Of a stretch of 64,000 nt of DNA, positions 55,074 to 64,000 are shown one piece after another. Numbering within the stretch: position 1 is the first letter of the stretch; each line of letters opens with the position of its first letter. The DNA comes from Rickettsiella endosymbiont of Aleochara curtula. Its GTDB lineage: Bacteria; Pseudomonadota; Gammaproteobacteria; Diplorickettsiales; Diplorickettsiaceae. The stretch is taken from the NCBI RefSeq assembly GCF_964030935.1, contig NZ_OZ034990.1, forward strand, positions 870,001-934,000. Reading direction: 5' to 3'. The notes beneath the pieces are model-generated. The model saw nothing but the letters and a program-made list of their open reading frames with translations, had not been told where the DNA came from and made no database searches. The position numbers and the translations under genes were made by a program.

Positions 55074-55738
55074 TGCGTGCTTTAATTATTTCCGCCTCTA
55101 TTTTATCTGCCGATATGGGCTGCTTGGCTAAGGAGTCGGCGGCAGTTTTGCAAGCAGGTGCCGATAGCCTACATATTGATGTTATGGATAATCATTTTGT
55201 ACCCAATTTGACGTTCGGTCCATTGGTCTGTAGCGCTTTACGCAAGCATCTGCCCAAGACTTTTCTTGATGTGCACTTAATGGTAAATCCCGTCGATCAT
55301 TTAATTAATGCCTTTGCTGCAGCCGGAGCTGATCAAATCAGCTTTCACCCCGAAGCCAGCGCCGATGTCGCTAAAAATTTAAAACAAATTCGCCGTTTGG
55401 GCTGTAAGGCAGGCTTGGCTATTAATCCACAAACGTCATTAAATTGTTTAGATAAACTCTGGGAACATTTAGATTCTATATTAATGATGTCGGTTAATCC
55501 GGGCTTTGCTGAACAACATTTTATTCCTGAGGTTTTAAACAAAATTTCAGTCGCCAAACAATTACTCTCAACCCACAAACCTACCATTCGTTTAGGTGTC
55601 GATGGAGGAGTTAAAAAAAATAATATTGCCGAAATAGCCAAAGCCGGTGCAGATACTTTTATTTTAGGCTCAGGTATTTTTAATACTGAAAATTATTCCG
55701 TCACCTTAAACGAACTACGAACAGAATTAAATTTATAA
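55073..55738 (+). CDS. rpe: Ribulose-phosphate 3-epimerase
   Basis: Rpe interconverts ribulose-5-phosphate and xylulose-5-phosphate in the pentose phosphate pathway. The 221-residue TIM barrel has ASILSADMGCLAKE at the start, the HIDVMDNHFVPNLTFG metal-site segment, DVHLMV, MSVNPGFAEQHF, and GVDGGVKKNNI near the end. The ATG shares a base with the djlA stop. The lipoprotein gene follows after 11 bp. Confidence 0.96.
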   Translation: MRALIISASILSADMGCLAKESAAVLQAGADSLHIDVMDNHFVPNLTFGPLVCSALRKHLPKTFLDVHLMVNPVDHLINAFAAAGADQISFHPEASADVAKNLKQIRRLGCKAGLAINPQTSLNCLDKLWEHLDSILMMSVNPGFAEQHFIPEVLNKISVAKQLLSTHKPTIRLGVDGGVKKNNIAEIAKAGADTFILGSGIFNTENYSVTLNELRTELNL

Positions 55739-55749
55739 GGAAAAATAAT

Positions 55750-56142
55750 ATGCGTCTTTTTTTAACCTCCTGTGTACTGTTTTTTTTGTTAAGTGCTTGC
55801 GCCAGTACAGCAAACTATCAAAAACAAATTGATAAATGGCAAGGAAAAAATATTCAAACTCTTATGTCAAAATGGGGTGAGCCTGATGCAGGAATCCAAC
55901 TGCCAAATGGCCATAAAATCTATCAGTACACTCAAAAAGCCATGTATTCTATACCTGATCCGAAACGCACTTCTGTACCTAGCAATAATGGAAATGTTTT
56001 TTCTAGTTATGACGAGCCTTGGAATACACACCAAACCATCATTCGTTCTTGTCGAACTTCATTTGAAACAACCGCCGACGGCCGTATTATCCATATAAGC
56101 TTTAAAGGAAATAATTGTGTATCAAGCAATTTTCTCCCTTAA
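55750..56142 (+). CDS. Small predicted lipoprotein
   Basis: A 130-residue protein with a lipoprotein signal peptide: a hydrophobic stretch ending in the lipobox LLSAC, with the lipidated cysteine at residue 17. The mature part shows WQGKNIQTLMSKWGEPDAG, a pattern found in several small outer-membrane lipoproteins, then YEY-like and TDG-type segments (TADGRIIHISFKGNNC). Two further cysteines (IIRSCRT and NNCVSS) may pair. Position just before lptD suggests an envelope role. The family is not assigned. Confidence 0.75.
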   Translation: MRLFLTSCVLFFLLSACASTANYQKQIDKWQGKNIQTLMSKWGEPDAGIQLPNGHKIYQYTQKAMYSIPDPKRTSVPSNNGNVFSSYDEPWNTHQTIIRSCRTSFETTADGRIIHISFKGNNCVSSNFLP

Positions 56143-56182
56143 AATCTGGACTGAGACAGCACCAGGGAGCTAAAAAAAATTA

Positions 56183-58753
56183 ATGAACAATAGAAAAAAA
56201 AGTAATCTAACTCCCCAAAAAAAAGATTCCATAAGCCTTCGATGCTTAATTTATGTTACTTTTTTATCTTTTGTCTCACCCGGTTTGGCGGCAGAACAAA
56301 CTATGGCACAACAATTAGGTTGGGTGCCTAGTAAACTCGGTATTTGCAAAGGAGAGTATTTAGATCCTTTACAGGCTTATACAAGAATTTCTTTGAGTAA
56401 AGTTAATCAAGCTTTTACACATATTGATGCTGCGCAATCCCATTTTTCATTTGAAGGGACTTCTACTTTAAGTGGTAATGTCGTTATTACACAACCAGGC
56501 CGGTTATTGTATGCCGATCAAGTTTATTTTTATCGTGATCCAAAAACTGGGAAGATTACTAATATGGATCTACTCGGTGAAATCAAGCTACAAGAGCCTA
56601 ATCTTTTAATCAAGGCAAAAAAGGCCCATTTAAACTTAAACAATCAAAGCGGTTATCTGACTGATATTATTTATCGTATTTTATTAAGAAATACCACTAT
56701 ATTATTCGGCACCAATGAAGGCATGCCGATTAATGCTTGGGGATCTGCAAGTGCCGTAGAGCAAACCAACCCTGGTTTAATTATTTTACATAATAGTACC
56801 TATTCAACGTGTTCGCCCATTAATCCAACTTGGAAACTTTCTGCTAAAAAAATAATATTAAATCGTGATACCGGTCGCGGCAAAGCCTACAATACCTGGT
56901 TGGATTTTCGGGGTACACCTATTTTATATAGTCCTTATCTTGCCTTTCCTATTGATGATAGACGTGAATCTGGTTTCTTATTCCCAAACTTTGGGACCTC
57001 TTCTCAATCAGGATTAGGCATTGGTTTTCCTTATTATTGGAATGTGGCGACTAATTATGATTTTTTATTTACGCCCACTGTTTTAAGCAAACGCGGAGTA
57101 CAATTAGGCGGTCAATTTCGCTATCTAACTCACAAGAGTCGCGGGATAATCATTGCTAATTATCTCCCCTATGACCGAGCTGCAGCTCGGCTTGCGGATC
57201 AGATTCCGTTGCTTTACCCCAACACCAGCCCATTGATTTATCCAAACACTGCGCGAAAAGCGTTTACTTGGCAAGAACAACGGCTTTGGGCGCCACGTTG
57301 GACCAGTACGGTAAACTTCAATTGGGTCGGTGATGATTATTATTTGCAGGACTTTAACCAGCCTCCTACTATCGCCATTAACCAGCTGGCTCAACAAGCA
57401 CAATTAAATTATACCGGTGATATTTGGAATTTTACGACGAGTTTCAATCGCTATCAAACGCTGCATCCTTTAAACCAATCGCCAATTAACAATCCTTATA
57501 ATAGTTTACCTGAGATCGATTTAAATAGTACCACGCAAGATTTTCATGGGTTTAATGTACAAATAAACAATCAACTGACTTATTTTCAACGCTTAAATAA
57601 TCCTGGTGAGTTAGTCAAACCGCCGCAGGCACTTCGTCTTAATCTTTTCCCTTCCATCAGCTATCCCATGCGCAGTAAAGAAGCCTATCTTATTCCACGC
57701 GTCCAACTTAGTCTGACACACTATAATATATTGAACCAAGTGCCGGGGTATAAAAGCGAAATCCAACGCACAACGCCTCTATTTAGTGTCGATAGTGGTT
57801 TGTATTTTGATCGTCAAACTCAATGGGGTAAACATGCCTACCTACAAACCCTAGAGCCACGTCTTTTTTATCTGAACGTTCCTTATCGTGATCAAAGTAA
57901 TATCCCAATTTTTGATAGCGCACTTATGCCTTTTAGTTATGACAGTCTTTTCATGACCAACCGTTTCAGCGGTTATGATCGTATCGGTGATGCGAATCAA
58001 ATTAGTTATGCGTTAACCACTCGATTATTGGACCAATACACGGGGGAAGAAAAACTAAGAGCTAGCATTGGTCAAATATATTATTTTGAAGATAGGCGTG
58101 TCTTTTTATGTGGTCCATTAGAAAGACAATTAAGCGTACCTGGAACCTTGTGTGCCAATCCATTCACCGTAGTAGGAGCCACTTCACCTACTGAAAAATT
58201 TTCGCCGATTGCAGGTCAGATCAACTACAATGTCAATCCGCAATGGAGCACTACTGCCAACATTGCTTGGGATCCCACCAGTCACGATATTATTAACGCT
58301 GCCGCCAACGTACAGTATCATCCTCGCCCTAATCAGTTGTTTAATATTAACTATGGGCGTATCCGTTTTGGTGATCTGTTTGTCACTACCCCCCCTACAC
58401 CACCGAATAGCCATCAAAATGATTTTAATCGACTAGGCTTTTCATTCGCAACGCCACTTAAGCATCAATGGAGTACAGTTGGTGGTTGGAACTATAACTT
58501 TAGTCATAAATACTCCCAAAGTTTTTTCTATGGATTACAATATGATAGTTGTTGCTGGGCATTTCGAATTGTCGCTGGCCGCACTTTTTTTGCCTTAAAT
58601 CAAAACAGTAGCCCAATATTTAATAATGTTGTTTATTTCCAATTTCAACTCAAAGGCTTGAGTACCGTAGGTATCAGTGATATAACCAACTTTTTAACGA
58701 GTAATATCCCTGGCTATACTGATAATTTTCAGTCTAGCGCAACTCATTTTTAG
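56183..58753 (+). CDS. lptD: LPS-assembly protein LptD
   Basis: LptD is the outer-membrane barrel that, with LptE, inserts LPS into the outer leaflet. The 856-residue protein has a signal peptide, an N-terminal OstA/LptA-like jellyroll (FEGTSTLSGNVVITQPGRLL and following, about residues 85-200), and a long beta-barrel region. The Y-P-rich RYSP-like linkers, an internal STYSTCSP cysteine and the DSCCWAFRIV cysteine pair near the end fit the disulfide pattern of the family. surA follows after 12 bp, the classical order. Confidence 0.94.
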   Translation: MNNRKKSNLTPQKKDSISLRCLIYVTFLSFVSPGLAAEQTMAQQLGWVPSKLGICKGEYLDPLQAYTRISLSKVNQAFTHIDAAQSHFSFEGTSTLSGNVVITQPGRLLYADQVYFYRDPKTGKITNMDLLGEIKLQEPNLLIKAKKAHLNLNNQSGYLTDIIYRILLRNTTILFGTNEGMPINAWGSASAVEQTNPGLIILHNSTYSTCSPINPTWKLSAKKIILNRDTGRGKAYNTWLDFRGTPILYSPYLAFPIDDRRESGFLFPNFGTSSQSGLGIGFPYYWNVATNYDFLFTPTVLSKRGVQLGGQFRYLTHKSRGIIIANYLPYDRAAARLADQIPLLYPNTSPLIYPNTARKAFTWQEQRLWAPRWTSTVNFNWVGDDYYLQDFNQPPTIAINQLAQQAQLNYTGDIWNFTTSFNRYQTLHPLNQSPINNPYNSLPEIDLNSTTQDFHGFNVQINNQLTYFQRLNNPGELVKPPQALRLNLFPSISYPMRSKEAYLIPRVQLSLTHYNILNQVPGYKSEIQRTTPLFSVDSGLYFDRQTQWGKHAYLQTLEPRLFYLNVPYRDQSNIPIFDSALMPFSYDSLFMTNRFSGYDRIGDANQISYALTTRLLDQYTGEEKLRASIGQIYYFEDRRVFLCGPLERQLSVPGTLCANPFTVVGATSPTEKFSPIAGQINYNVNPQWSTTANIAWDPTSHDIINAAANVQYHPRPNQLFNINYGRIRFGDLFVTTPPTPPNSHQNDFNRLGFSFATPLKHQWSTVGGWNYNFSHKYSQSFFYGLQYDSCCWAFRIVAGRTFFALNQNSSPIFNNVVYFQFQLKGLSTVGISDITNFLTSNIPGYTDNFQSSATHF

Positions 58754-58765
58754 TAACGAGCGATT

Positions 58766-60064
58766 ATGGACTTTCTTAAAAAAATTTTTCCATTTATTAT
58801 TTTACTCAGCTGCTTAGTATCTGCTAAGCCCTTATATGCCATCGAAACCTTGGATCGTATTGTCGCCGTGGTTAATAACCATGTCATCACGCAGCAGCAG
58901 CTAAGTGAACAAATTGAAATGACTCGACAACAGTGGCTATCTGAAAATAAATCTATCCCAGACGCTGCTAGCTTTCGTAAGCAAGTGCTCCAGCAGATGA
59001 TAGACAATGAATTACAATTACAATTAGCCGCTAGTTCAGGATTAAAAATTAATGAGGCTGCATTAGATAAAACCATTATGAGTATTGCGCAACGCAATGG
59101 TTTTACGCTAGAACAATTGCGTGAAAAATTACAACAAGAAAATATACCTTATGCCAAATACCGACAACAAATTCGTCAACAACTTATCATTAATCGGCTG
59201 CAACAAGATGAAGTCGCTGCAAAGATTACCGTAACGGATCAAGAAACCAAGGATATGTTAGCACATATGCCAAAATCAGCTGCGCAAAAAACCGCTTACC
59301 ATGTTGAAGATTTGCTTATTCCTTTTCCCAATAAGCCATCCGCCGCTGATATTTCTCGTGTTAAAGCAACAGCGTTATCATTACTACAACAAACAAAGCA
59401 GGGAATTTCCTTTCAAGAATTGATAGGAAAAGCTAAGCAATTTAATCCTCCACTAGCCGGTGGTGATTTAGGTTGGCGCCCGCTAAATGATTTACCTGAT
59501 ATCTTTCAAGCCCCTGTGCAAAAACTTAAACCCGGTGAAGTAACTGGGCCTATCCAAGCCGACAACGGCTTTCATCTTATTCGCTTACTAGAAATGCATG
59601 GAGACAATTCAGCGACCCATTATGTGACATCTACACATACACGACATATTTTAATTAAAACTTCTCCTTTGCTTAATAATACGCAAGCTGAAAGACGCCT
59701 TAATGAAATTCGCGCGGACATTTTGCGCGGCGGTGATTTTGCAACACTTGCTAAAAAGTATTCTCAAGATCCCGGTTCTGCCTATAAAGGTGGTGATCTG
59801 GGTTGGACTTTACCTGGCCTATTTGATCCTACTTTTGAAGCACAAATCAAAAAATTAACCATCAATCAGATTAGCTTGCCTTTTCAAACGCAGTTTGGCT
59901 GGCACATCGTACAAGTTTTAGGGCGGGCACAAAAATTACAAACTAAGCAAAATGTTTCACGCGAGCAAGCCGCACAGTTAGTTTATCAACGTAAATTTCA
60001 ACAAGCATTAAAAAATTGGTTACGTCAAATACGCAACCAATCTTATGTAAAAATTCAGCCCTAA
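58766..60064 (+). CDS. surA: Periplasmic chaperone and prolyl isomerase SurA
   Basis: SurA guides unfolded outer-membrane proteins through the periplasm. The 432-residue protein has a signal peptide (about residues 1-26), an N-terminal chaperone domain (LDRIVAVVNNHVITQQQLSE) and two parvulin domains: the first with LAGGDLGWRPLNDLPDIF, the second with HILIKTSPLL and YKGGDLGWTLPGLFDPTFE. The pdxA-ksgA-apaH genes that often follow are not present; small exported proteins come instead. Confidence 0.95.
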   Translation: MDFLKKIFPFIILLSCLVSAKPLYAIETLDRIVAVVNNHVITQQQLSEQIEMTRQQWLSENKSIPDAASFRKQVLQQMIDNELQLQLAASSGLKINEAALDKTIMSIAQRNGFTLEQLREKLQQENIPYAKYRQQIRQQLIINRLQQDEVAAKITVTDQETKDMLAHMPKSAAQKTAYHVEDLLIPFPNKPSAADISRVKATALSLLQQTKQGISFQELIGKAKQFNPPLAGGDLGWRPLNDLPDIFQAPVQKLKPGEVTGPIQADNGFHLIRLLEMHGDNSATHYVTSTHTRHILIKTSPLLNNTQAERRLNEIRADILRGGDFATLAKKYSQDPGSAYKGGDLGWTLPGLFDPTFEAQIKKLTINQISLPFQTQFGWHIVQVLGRAQKLQTKQNVSREQAAQLVYQRKFQQALKNWLRQIRNQSYVKIQP

Positions 60065-60071
60065 GTAAAAC

Positions 60072-60560
60072 TTAGTTATTTTTCATTGGGAATTTACATT
60101 CTTCAAGTATTTGTTCTTCTGGCATTTTTCTATAACCACAATCCTTTAAACCACCACCAAAAAAATCGCTCCAAGCATTTCTATTCATTTTAGTGGTATC
60201 TACACTATCAACAGTCTTTGGTAACGCAGCCAAACTAAAACGAATACCTCTATTGTCTACATAATCGCAATTAGCGGATGCATTTAGTCCGTCTTGTTTT
60301 GTCTGAAAGTACACAGTATTAAGTTTCTTTACATTAGTTCTATTATAATGCTGGACCCTTTGGTTATTATTATTTCGATACTCAAAGCCATTACCTGCTA
60401 TTCCCTCAACAGGAAATATCATACTGTCTCCTGCTTTTATTTTTTCATTAATCTGTTGAGTACTTGGGCAAGTAAACTCATCTAACTTTGTACCAATAAG
60501 AATTGATTGAACTGCCGCGAAAAATTGTAAGGCCGGAGTAAAAATATTTGTAAAAATCAT
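60072..60560 (-). CDS. Small exported four-cysteine protein, paralogue 1
   Basis: A 162-residue protein with a hydrophobic N-terminal segment and a mature domain starting at FTCPSTQQINEKIKAG. It shares with its two neighbours a TCP start, INxxI.A...M.FP, a middle cysteine followed by a tyrosine (NCDYV), a CG near the end and a final ECKF. These four cysteines may make two disulfides. I start at the ATG at 60560 with AAGG upstream; a GTG at 60602 is less likely. Function unknown. It is the most diverged of the trio. An 8-bp tandem repeat lies upstream. Confidence 0.6.
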   Translation of the reverse strand: MIFTNIFTPALQFFAAVQSILIGTKLDEFTCPSTQQINEKIKAGDSMIFPVEGIAGNGFEYRNNNNQRVQHYNRTNVKKLNTVYFQTKQDGLNASANCDYVDNRGIRFSLAALPKTVDSVDTTKMNRNAWSDFFGGGLKDCGYRKMPEEQILEECKFPMKNN

Positions 60561-60633
60561 AGTAACCTTTTTTAAAAAATTAAAGCTGGGAAAATTTAAC
60601 ACGAAAAGAAATATTTACCAAGATTTTTTATAG

Positions 60634-60673
60634 ATTTTCTAATTTTCTAATTTTCTAATTTTCTAATTTTTAA
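60634..60673. repeat. 8-bp tandem repeat upstream of paralogue 1
   Basis: Four exact copies of ATTTTCTA (60634-60665) followed by a degenerate fifth (ATTTTTAA). It sits 74 bp upstream of the start of the minus-strand small exported protein, likely in its promoter region. Eight-base units are prone to copy-number change by strand slippage, which can alter promoter spacing. The only evidence is the sequence. Confidence 0.7.
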
Positions 60674-60781
60674 TTCCAATGTTGATTGACTCAAGCTAAG
60701 GTGCAAAGCGGGGCGGCAAATTTATATATTGTTGGATATTTTTAAATTTAATTACCTGACTATTATACAGTCAGGCAAGTA

Positions 60782-61258
60782 TTAACGAGAAATTTTAAGA
60801 TTAAATTGACAATTTTCTATATTTTCTTTTGGCTGATTATCATCTCCACACGAATATGTTCCTGGAAGATTAAGATCAAATGGAACCCAATTTTCGCCTC
60901 CAATAATCGATGAAGCATTCACTTCATTAACCCTTTTTTTTGCGGCTGCCAAAGAAAAAAACATAACTTGACTAGCTTTTTTATAAATACACATTAGGGT
61001 TGAATTTGGCGGTGCTAGATAATATATTCCTCCGATTTCTGTCGTTCTTGCCGTTCCTTCATAAAATTTTTCAATTTGATTATTTAAATTTTTGTGACGC
61101 CAAAACGTGCGACCCCCTTCTATCAATGGAAAACGCATCGGTTCTTTAGCATCTATTTTTTTATTAATTTCGGTAATATTGGGGCAAGTGTATCCCAATA
61201 CCGCCTGCATAATAGTCGTAAATAATAAATACCAGCTAGAATAGTTTAGTATTTTCAT
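60782..61258 (-). CDS. Small exported four-cysteine protein, paralogue 2
   Basis: A 158-residue protein with a signal peptide (about residues 1-23) and a mature domain starting YTCPNITEINKKID. The layout matches paralogue 3: MRFPL, then NNQIEKFYEG, then IYYLAPP, the second cysteine (LMCIYKK), FFSLAA, a CG at YSCGDD and the final NCQFNLK. The ribosome site AAGGA precedes the ATG. It is read leftward in tandem with the other two, separated by 95 and about 220 bp. I do not know the family; a DUF3757-like relation is a loose guess. Function unknown. Confidence 0.65.
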   Translation of the reverse strand: MKILNYSSWYLLFTTIMQAVLGYTCPNITEINKKIDAKEPMRFPLIEGGRTFWRHKNLNNQIEKFYEGTARTTEIGGIYYLAPPNSTLMCIYKKASQVMFFSLAAAKKRVNEVNASSIIGGENWVPFDLNLPGTYSCGDDNQPKENIENCQFNLKISR

Positions 61259-61353
61259 AAGTTTTCCTTTTAATAGTTTTAATATTTGATAATATTTTTT
61301 ATAACAATATATCGTGTTTAACTAATCTGTTTTTAGCGTAATCTCCTTATATC

Positions 61354-61845
61354 TCAACGTGATTTAAGATGAAATTTGCAATTTTTTAAATATTTTTTTA
61401 CTTCTGTTTCCTCTCCACAAACATAGAGACCATCACTATGAAATATTTTCCAATACCTACAATTGCTTTCTATCGCTGAAGTATTAACTCGTGAGGCTCC
61501 TTTATCTCCCATTACTAAAGAAAAAAACTTTTTGTTTTTATCTTTATAAAAGCAAGTTAAGGAAGGACTCATTAAAGCAGTGGGTTTTTGATAATATATA
61601 GAAACAACCTCTGCCACATGGCTATCTCCATTGTAAAATTTTTGTATTTGATTGGTATTGTCTCTATAAAGCCAAGCATAACCTCGACGCGTCGGTATAA
61701 CACATTCCGCCAATGGAAATCGCATGGTTTTATTTGCATCAATTCTTGAATTAATCATGCCTACACTAGGACAGGTATATCCGCTAACCAACCGCAGAAT
61801 AGTCATAAAAAACAAACTCCATGTAGAATAACTTAATAATTTCAT
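61354..61845 (-). CDS. Small exported four-cysteine protein, paralogue 3
   Basis: A 163-residue protein beginning MKLLSYSTWSLFFMTIL, a signal peptide close to that of paralogue 2. The mature domain starts GYTCPSVGMINSRIDA and continues MRFPLAEC, NQIQKFYNGD, SIYYQKP, LTCFYKD, FFSLVMG, VCGEE and NCKFHLKS. It has one extra cysteine pair compared with paralogue 2 (AEC and SNC). The start at 61845 has AAGGA upstream, better than the in-frame alternative at 61866. It is the first in the leftward run. Function unknown; tandem duplication and divergence suggest selection at the cell surface or outside. Confidence 0.65.
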   Translation of the reverse strand: MKLLSYSTWSLFFMTILRLVSGYTCPSVGMINSRIDANKTMRFPLAECVIPTRRGYAWLYRDNTNQIQKFYNGDSHVAEVVSIYYQKPTALMSPSLTCFYKDKNKKFFSLVMGDKGASRVNTSAIESNCRYWKIFHSDGLYVCGEETEVKKYLKNCKFHLKSR

Positions 61846-61997
61846 GATAACTTTCCTTGTTCGCATGCTTGAATATTAAATTTTAATTAAAAAATTAATT
61901 ATAATATTTTAAACAAATATTTAAATTATTATAATAATACAAAATTAATTAATAAGGCTATTTTAAAATAATCTAATTTACAAGAAAATTGATGATT

Positions 61998-64000
61998 TTA
62001 TTTTGAGATAAACTTATTTAATAAGTTATAAAGATTTTTTATTCTGAATTCGGGAGTAGGTTGTATAAAACTAAAACGTAAATGAGTAGGGCCCTCTAGC
62101 TTGTATAATTTTGGATTTTTTTGAAGTAATTGGATGATAGCTTCAGGACTAATATTTGGATTTTGATTAAATTCAATGCGGCCTCCCTGAGATCCAGACA
62201 CAATCTTTTTAATACCAATTTTTTGCGCGAGTAATTTTAATTCGCTTAATTGAAATAGATTTTTCACGGCTTGTGGCAATAAACCAAAGCGATCAATCAT
62301 TTCGACTTGTAATTGCTCTAATTCTTGGGCGTCTTTTGCGTGAGCAATGCGTTTATAGAGTATTAAGCGGGTGTGTACATCAGGTAAATAATTTTCTGGG
62401 ATTAATGCTGAGATTTGCAAATCAATTTCTACCGTTTGGCTAACTGGTTTTAGCGCAGGCTCTTTCCCTGATTTTAGTGCAGCAACCGTTTGTTCGAGTA
62501 ATTCCATATAGAGTGAGAAGCCTATGGAGTGCATATTCCCACTTTGCTGTTCACCTAGCACTTCACCTGCACCTCGAATTTCTAAATCATGCATGGCTAA
62601 GGTAAAACCAGCGCCAAGATCTTCTAAAGAAGTGAAGGCTTCTAAACGCTTCACAGCGTCTGCTGTCATAATTTCTTTCGGAGGTGTCATCAAATAGGCA
62701 TAAGCTTGGTGGTGAGAACGTCCTACTCGGCCACGTAATTGATGAAGTTGCGCTAAACCAAATTTATCGGCTCGATCAATGATGATGGTATTTGCAGACG
62801 GTACATCAATTCCGGTTTCAATGATGGTGGTACAAACCAATACGTTAAAACGTTGATGATAGAAATCTGCCATCACTCGCTCGAGTTGAGTCTCACGTAA
62901 TTGACCATGCGCCACCTGAATACGTGCTTCTGGTACTAATGCCTCTAGTTCTCTAGCTGTTTTTTCAATGCTATCGACTTGGTTATGTAAAAAATAAACT
63001 TGTCCACCTCGCAATAACTCTCGCAAAATGGCTTCGCGAATTAAACTAGTATTACGCATTTGTACAAAGGTTTTGATCGATAAACGTCGCGCTGGTGGCG
63101 TGGCAATAATCGATAACTCACGCAAACCAGATAAAGCCATATTTAAGGTACGCGGTATAGGCGTTGCGGTTAAACTTAAAATATCTACTTCTGCGCGTAA
63201 AGCTTTTAAACGCTCTTTTTGTTGCACACCAAAACGATGTTCTTCATCGATGATCAATAAACCGAGCCGAGGAAATTGTAATTCTTTACTTAGTAATTTG
63301 TGCGTACCAATCAAAATATCAATTTTTCCCATCTGCAAACGTTCTAGAATTTTTTTCTGTAATGCAACACTGCGGAAACGTGAAATCATTTCAATCTGCA
63401 CTGGCCATTCAGCAAAACGATCACTAAAATTCTGATAATGTTGTTGGGCTAATAATGTGGTTGGAACTAGTATGGCGACTTGCTTATTAGATTGCACGGC
63501 TAAAAATGCAGCGCGCATGGCAACTTCTGTTTTGCCAAAACCGACATCGCCGCAAATTAATCTATCCATGGTGCATTCTGAGGTCATATCCTTAATAACT
63601 TGCTGGATAGCTTGTTCTTGATCCTGTGTTTCAGTAAAAGGAAATTGCGTGGTAAATGCTTGATAATCATGCTCAGGCAAACGAAAAGCATAACCCTTGT
63701 GGGCTGCGCGATGAGCATAAATATCGAGTAATTCCGCGGCAACATCACGCATTTGCTCGGCGGCTTTACGTTTTGCTTTTTCCCATTGATCCGAGCCTAA
63801 TTGATGTAGAGGAGCATGCTCACTATCATTTCCACTATAACGACTAATTAAATTAAGTGAAGATACCGGAACATATAATTTTGCTTTTCCAGCATACTCG
63901 ACTATCAAAAATTCATTTTCCTGATCATCTATTTTTAAATGCTGTAAACCCCGATAACGTCCTACACCATGGTCGATATGAACAACCGGATTACCTTCAG
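61998..64000 (-). CDS. mfd: Transcription-repair coupling factor Mfd (N-terminus outside window)
   Basis: Mfd removes stalled RNA polymerase from DNA lesions and recruits UvrAB. The visible 667 residues cover the RNA-polymerase-interacting domain (HIDHGVGRYRGLQHLK), the superfamily 2 translocase with Walker A (GDVGFGKTEVAMRAAF) and DEEH box (IIDEEHRFGVQQKE), the second RecA-like domain with QLRGRVGRSHHQAYAYL, and the C-terminal TRCF domain. The frame is open to the window end on the minus strand; the TTG at 63908 is inside the gene and is not its start. Confidence 0.97.
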   Translation of the reverse strand, partial: EGNPVVHIDHGVGRYRGLQHLKIDDQENEFLIVEYAGKAKLYVPVSSLNLISRYSGNDSEHAPLHQLGSDQWEKAKRKAAEQMRDVAAELLDIYAHRAAHKGYAFRLPEHDYQAFTTQFPFTETQDQEQAIQQVIKDMTSECTMDRLICGDVGFGKTEVAMRAAFLAVQSNKQVAILVPTTLLAQQHYQNFSDRFAEWPVQIEMISRFRSVALQKKILERLQMGKIDILIGTHKLLSKELQFPRLGLLIIDEEHRFGVQQKERLKALRAEVDILSLTATPIPRTLNMALSGLRELSIIATPPARRLSIKTFVQMRNTSLIREAILRELLRGGQVYFLHNQVDSIEKTARELEALVPEARIQVAHGQLRETQLERVMADFYHQRFNVLVCTTIIETGIDVPSANTIIIDRADKFGLAQLHQLRGRVGRSHHQAYAYLMTPPKEIMTADAVKRLEAFTSLEDLGAGFTLAMHDLEIRGAGEVLGEQQSGNMHSIGFSLYMELLEQTVAALKSGKEPALKPVSQTVEIDLQISALIPENYLPDVHTRLILYKRIAHAKDAQELEQLQVEMIDRFGLLPQAVKNLFQLSELKLLAQKIGIKKIVSGSQGGRIEFNQNPNISPEAIIQLLQKNPKLYKLEGPTHLRFSFIQPTPEFRIKNLYNLLNKFISK

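Noticed and set aside
58750-59097. Open frame of 115 codons antisense to surA
   Set aside because: It lies wholly within surA on the other strand, has no family signature and its codon use follows from the surA sequence.
60634-60673. Short CRISPR-like array
   Set aside because: The units are 8 bp and contiguous without spacers, so it is a simple tandem repeat. No CRISPR array was seen elsewhere.

Overview
The window is 64 kb of an AT-rich gammaproteobacterial chromosome. Gene content suggests the order Legionellales, most likely a Coxiellaceae relative such as Rickettsiella or Diplorickettsia. This is inference: the housekeeping proteins look gammaproteobacterial, there is an LbtU-like porin, and several predicted proteins of unknown function have no bacterial housekeeping signature and look like Dot/Icm-type effector candidates. 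Both ends cut genes: rho at the left (C-terminal part only) and mfd at the right (N-terminus missing). I see no phage, transposase, integrase or CRISPR array.

Layout. 1-3.9 kb: rho, oxyR, a dsbB variant with a 50-residue partner gene, and a long-form Sua5/TsaC. 4.1-12.1 kb: an aa3-type cytochrome c oxidase cluster (four-haem cytochrome c, coxB, coxA, ctaG, coxC, SURF1, a Sco-like protein, ctaA). 12.1-16.4 kb: four very AT-rich genes of unknown function on the opposite strand, which separate ctaA from cyoE and sco. 16.7-24.3 kb: cyoE, sco, mnmA, then murD-ftsW-murC-murB, a broken dcw cluster without murG between ftsW and murC. 24.3-29.2 kb: amino-acid permease, rph, divergent yicC-gmk, and a PLD-family nuclease. 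29.2-36.5 kb: a leftward outer-membrane factor / adaptor / RND pump operon followed by an LbtU-like porin. 36.7-42.7 kb: two EamA transporters, pepN, dapB, rsmG. 42.8-51.3 kb: accessory region with a multi-membrane-span protein, tRNA-Arg(UCG), a SIMPL-domain protein, an 812-residue and a 135-residue unknown, a small exported protein, photolyase, and a 323-residue unknown. 51.5-60.1 kb: HAD phosphatase, ribE, waaA, djlA, rpe, a lipoprotein, lptD, surA. 60.1-61.8 kb: three tandem, divergent paralogues of a small exported four-cysteine protein. 62 kb to end: mfd.

The strongest unusual signals are: a C-terminal module of exactly 46 residues shared by two adjacent unknown proteins (14.0-16.4 kb), with weaker versions at the same distance from the C-terminus of two other unknowns (12.6-14.0 kb and 50.4-51.3 kb); insertion of these genes inside an otherwise continuous oxidase-assembly cluster; the tandem family of small exported proteins with an 8-bp tandem repeat upstream of one member; a DsbB whose second cysteine pair appears to have moved to a C-terminal tail; and several families of dispersed inverted-repeat elements. 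All function calls are from sequence reading alone; no database search was run.
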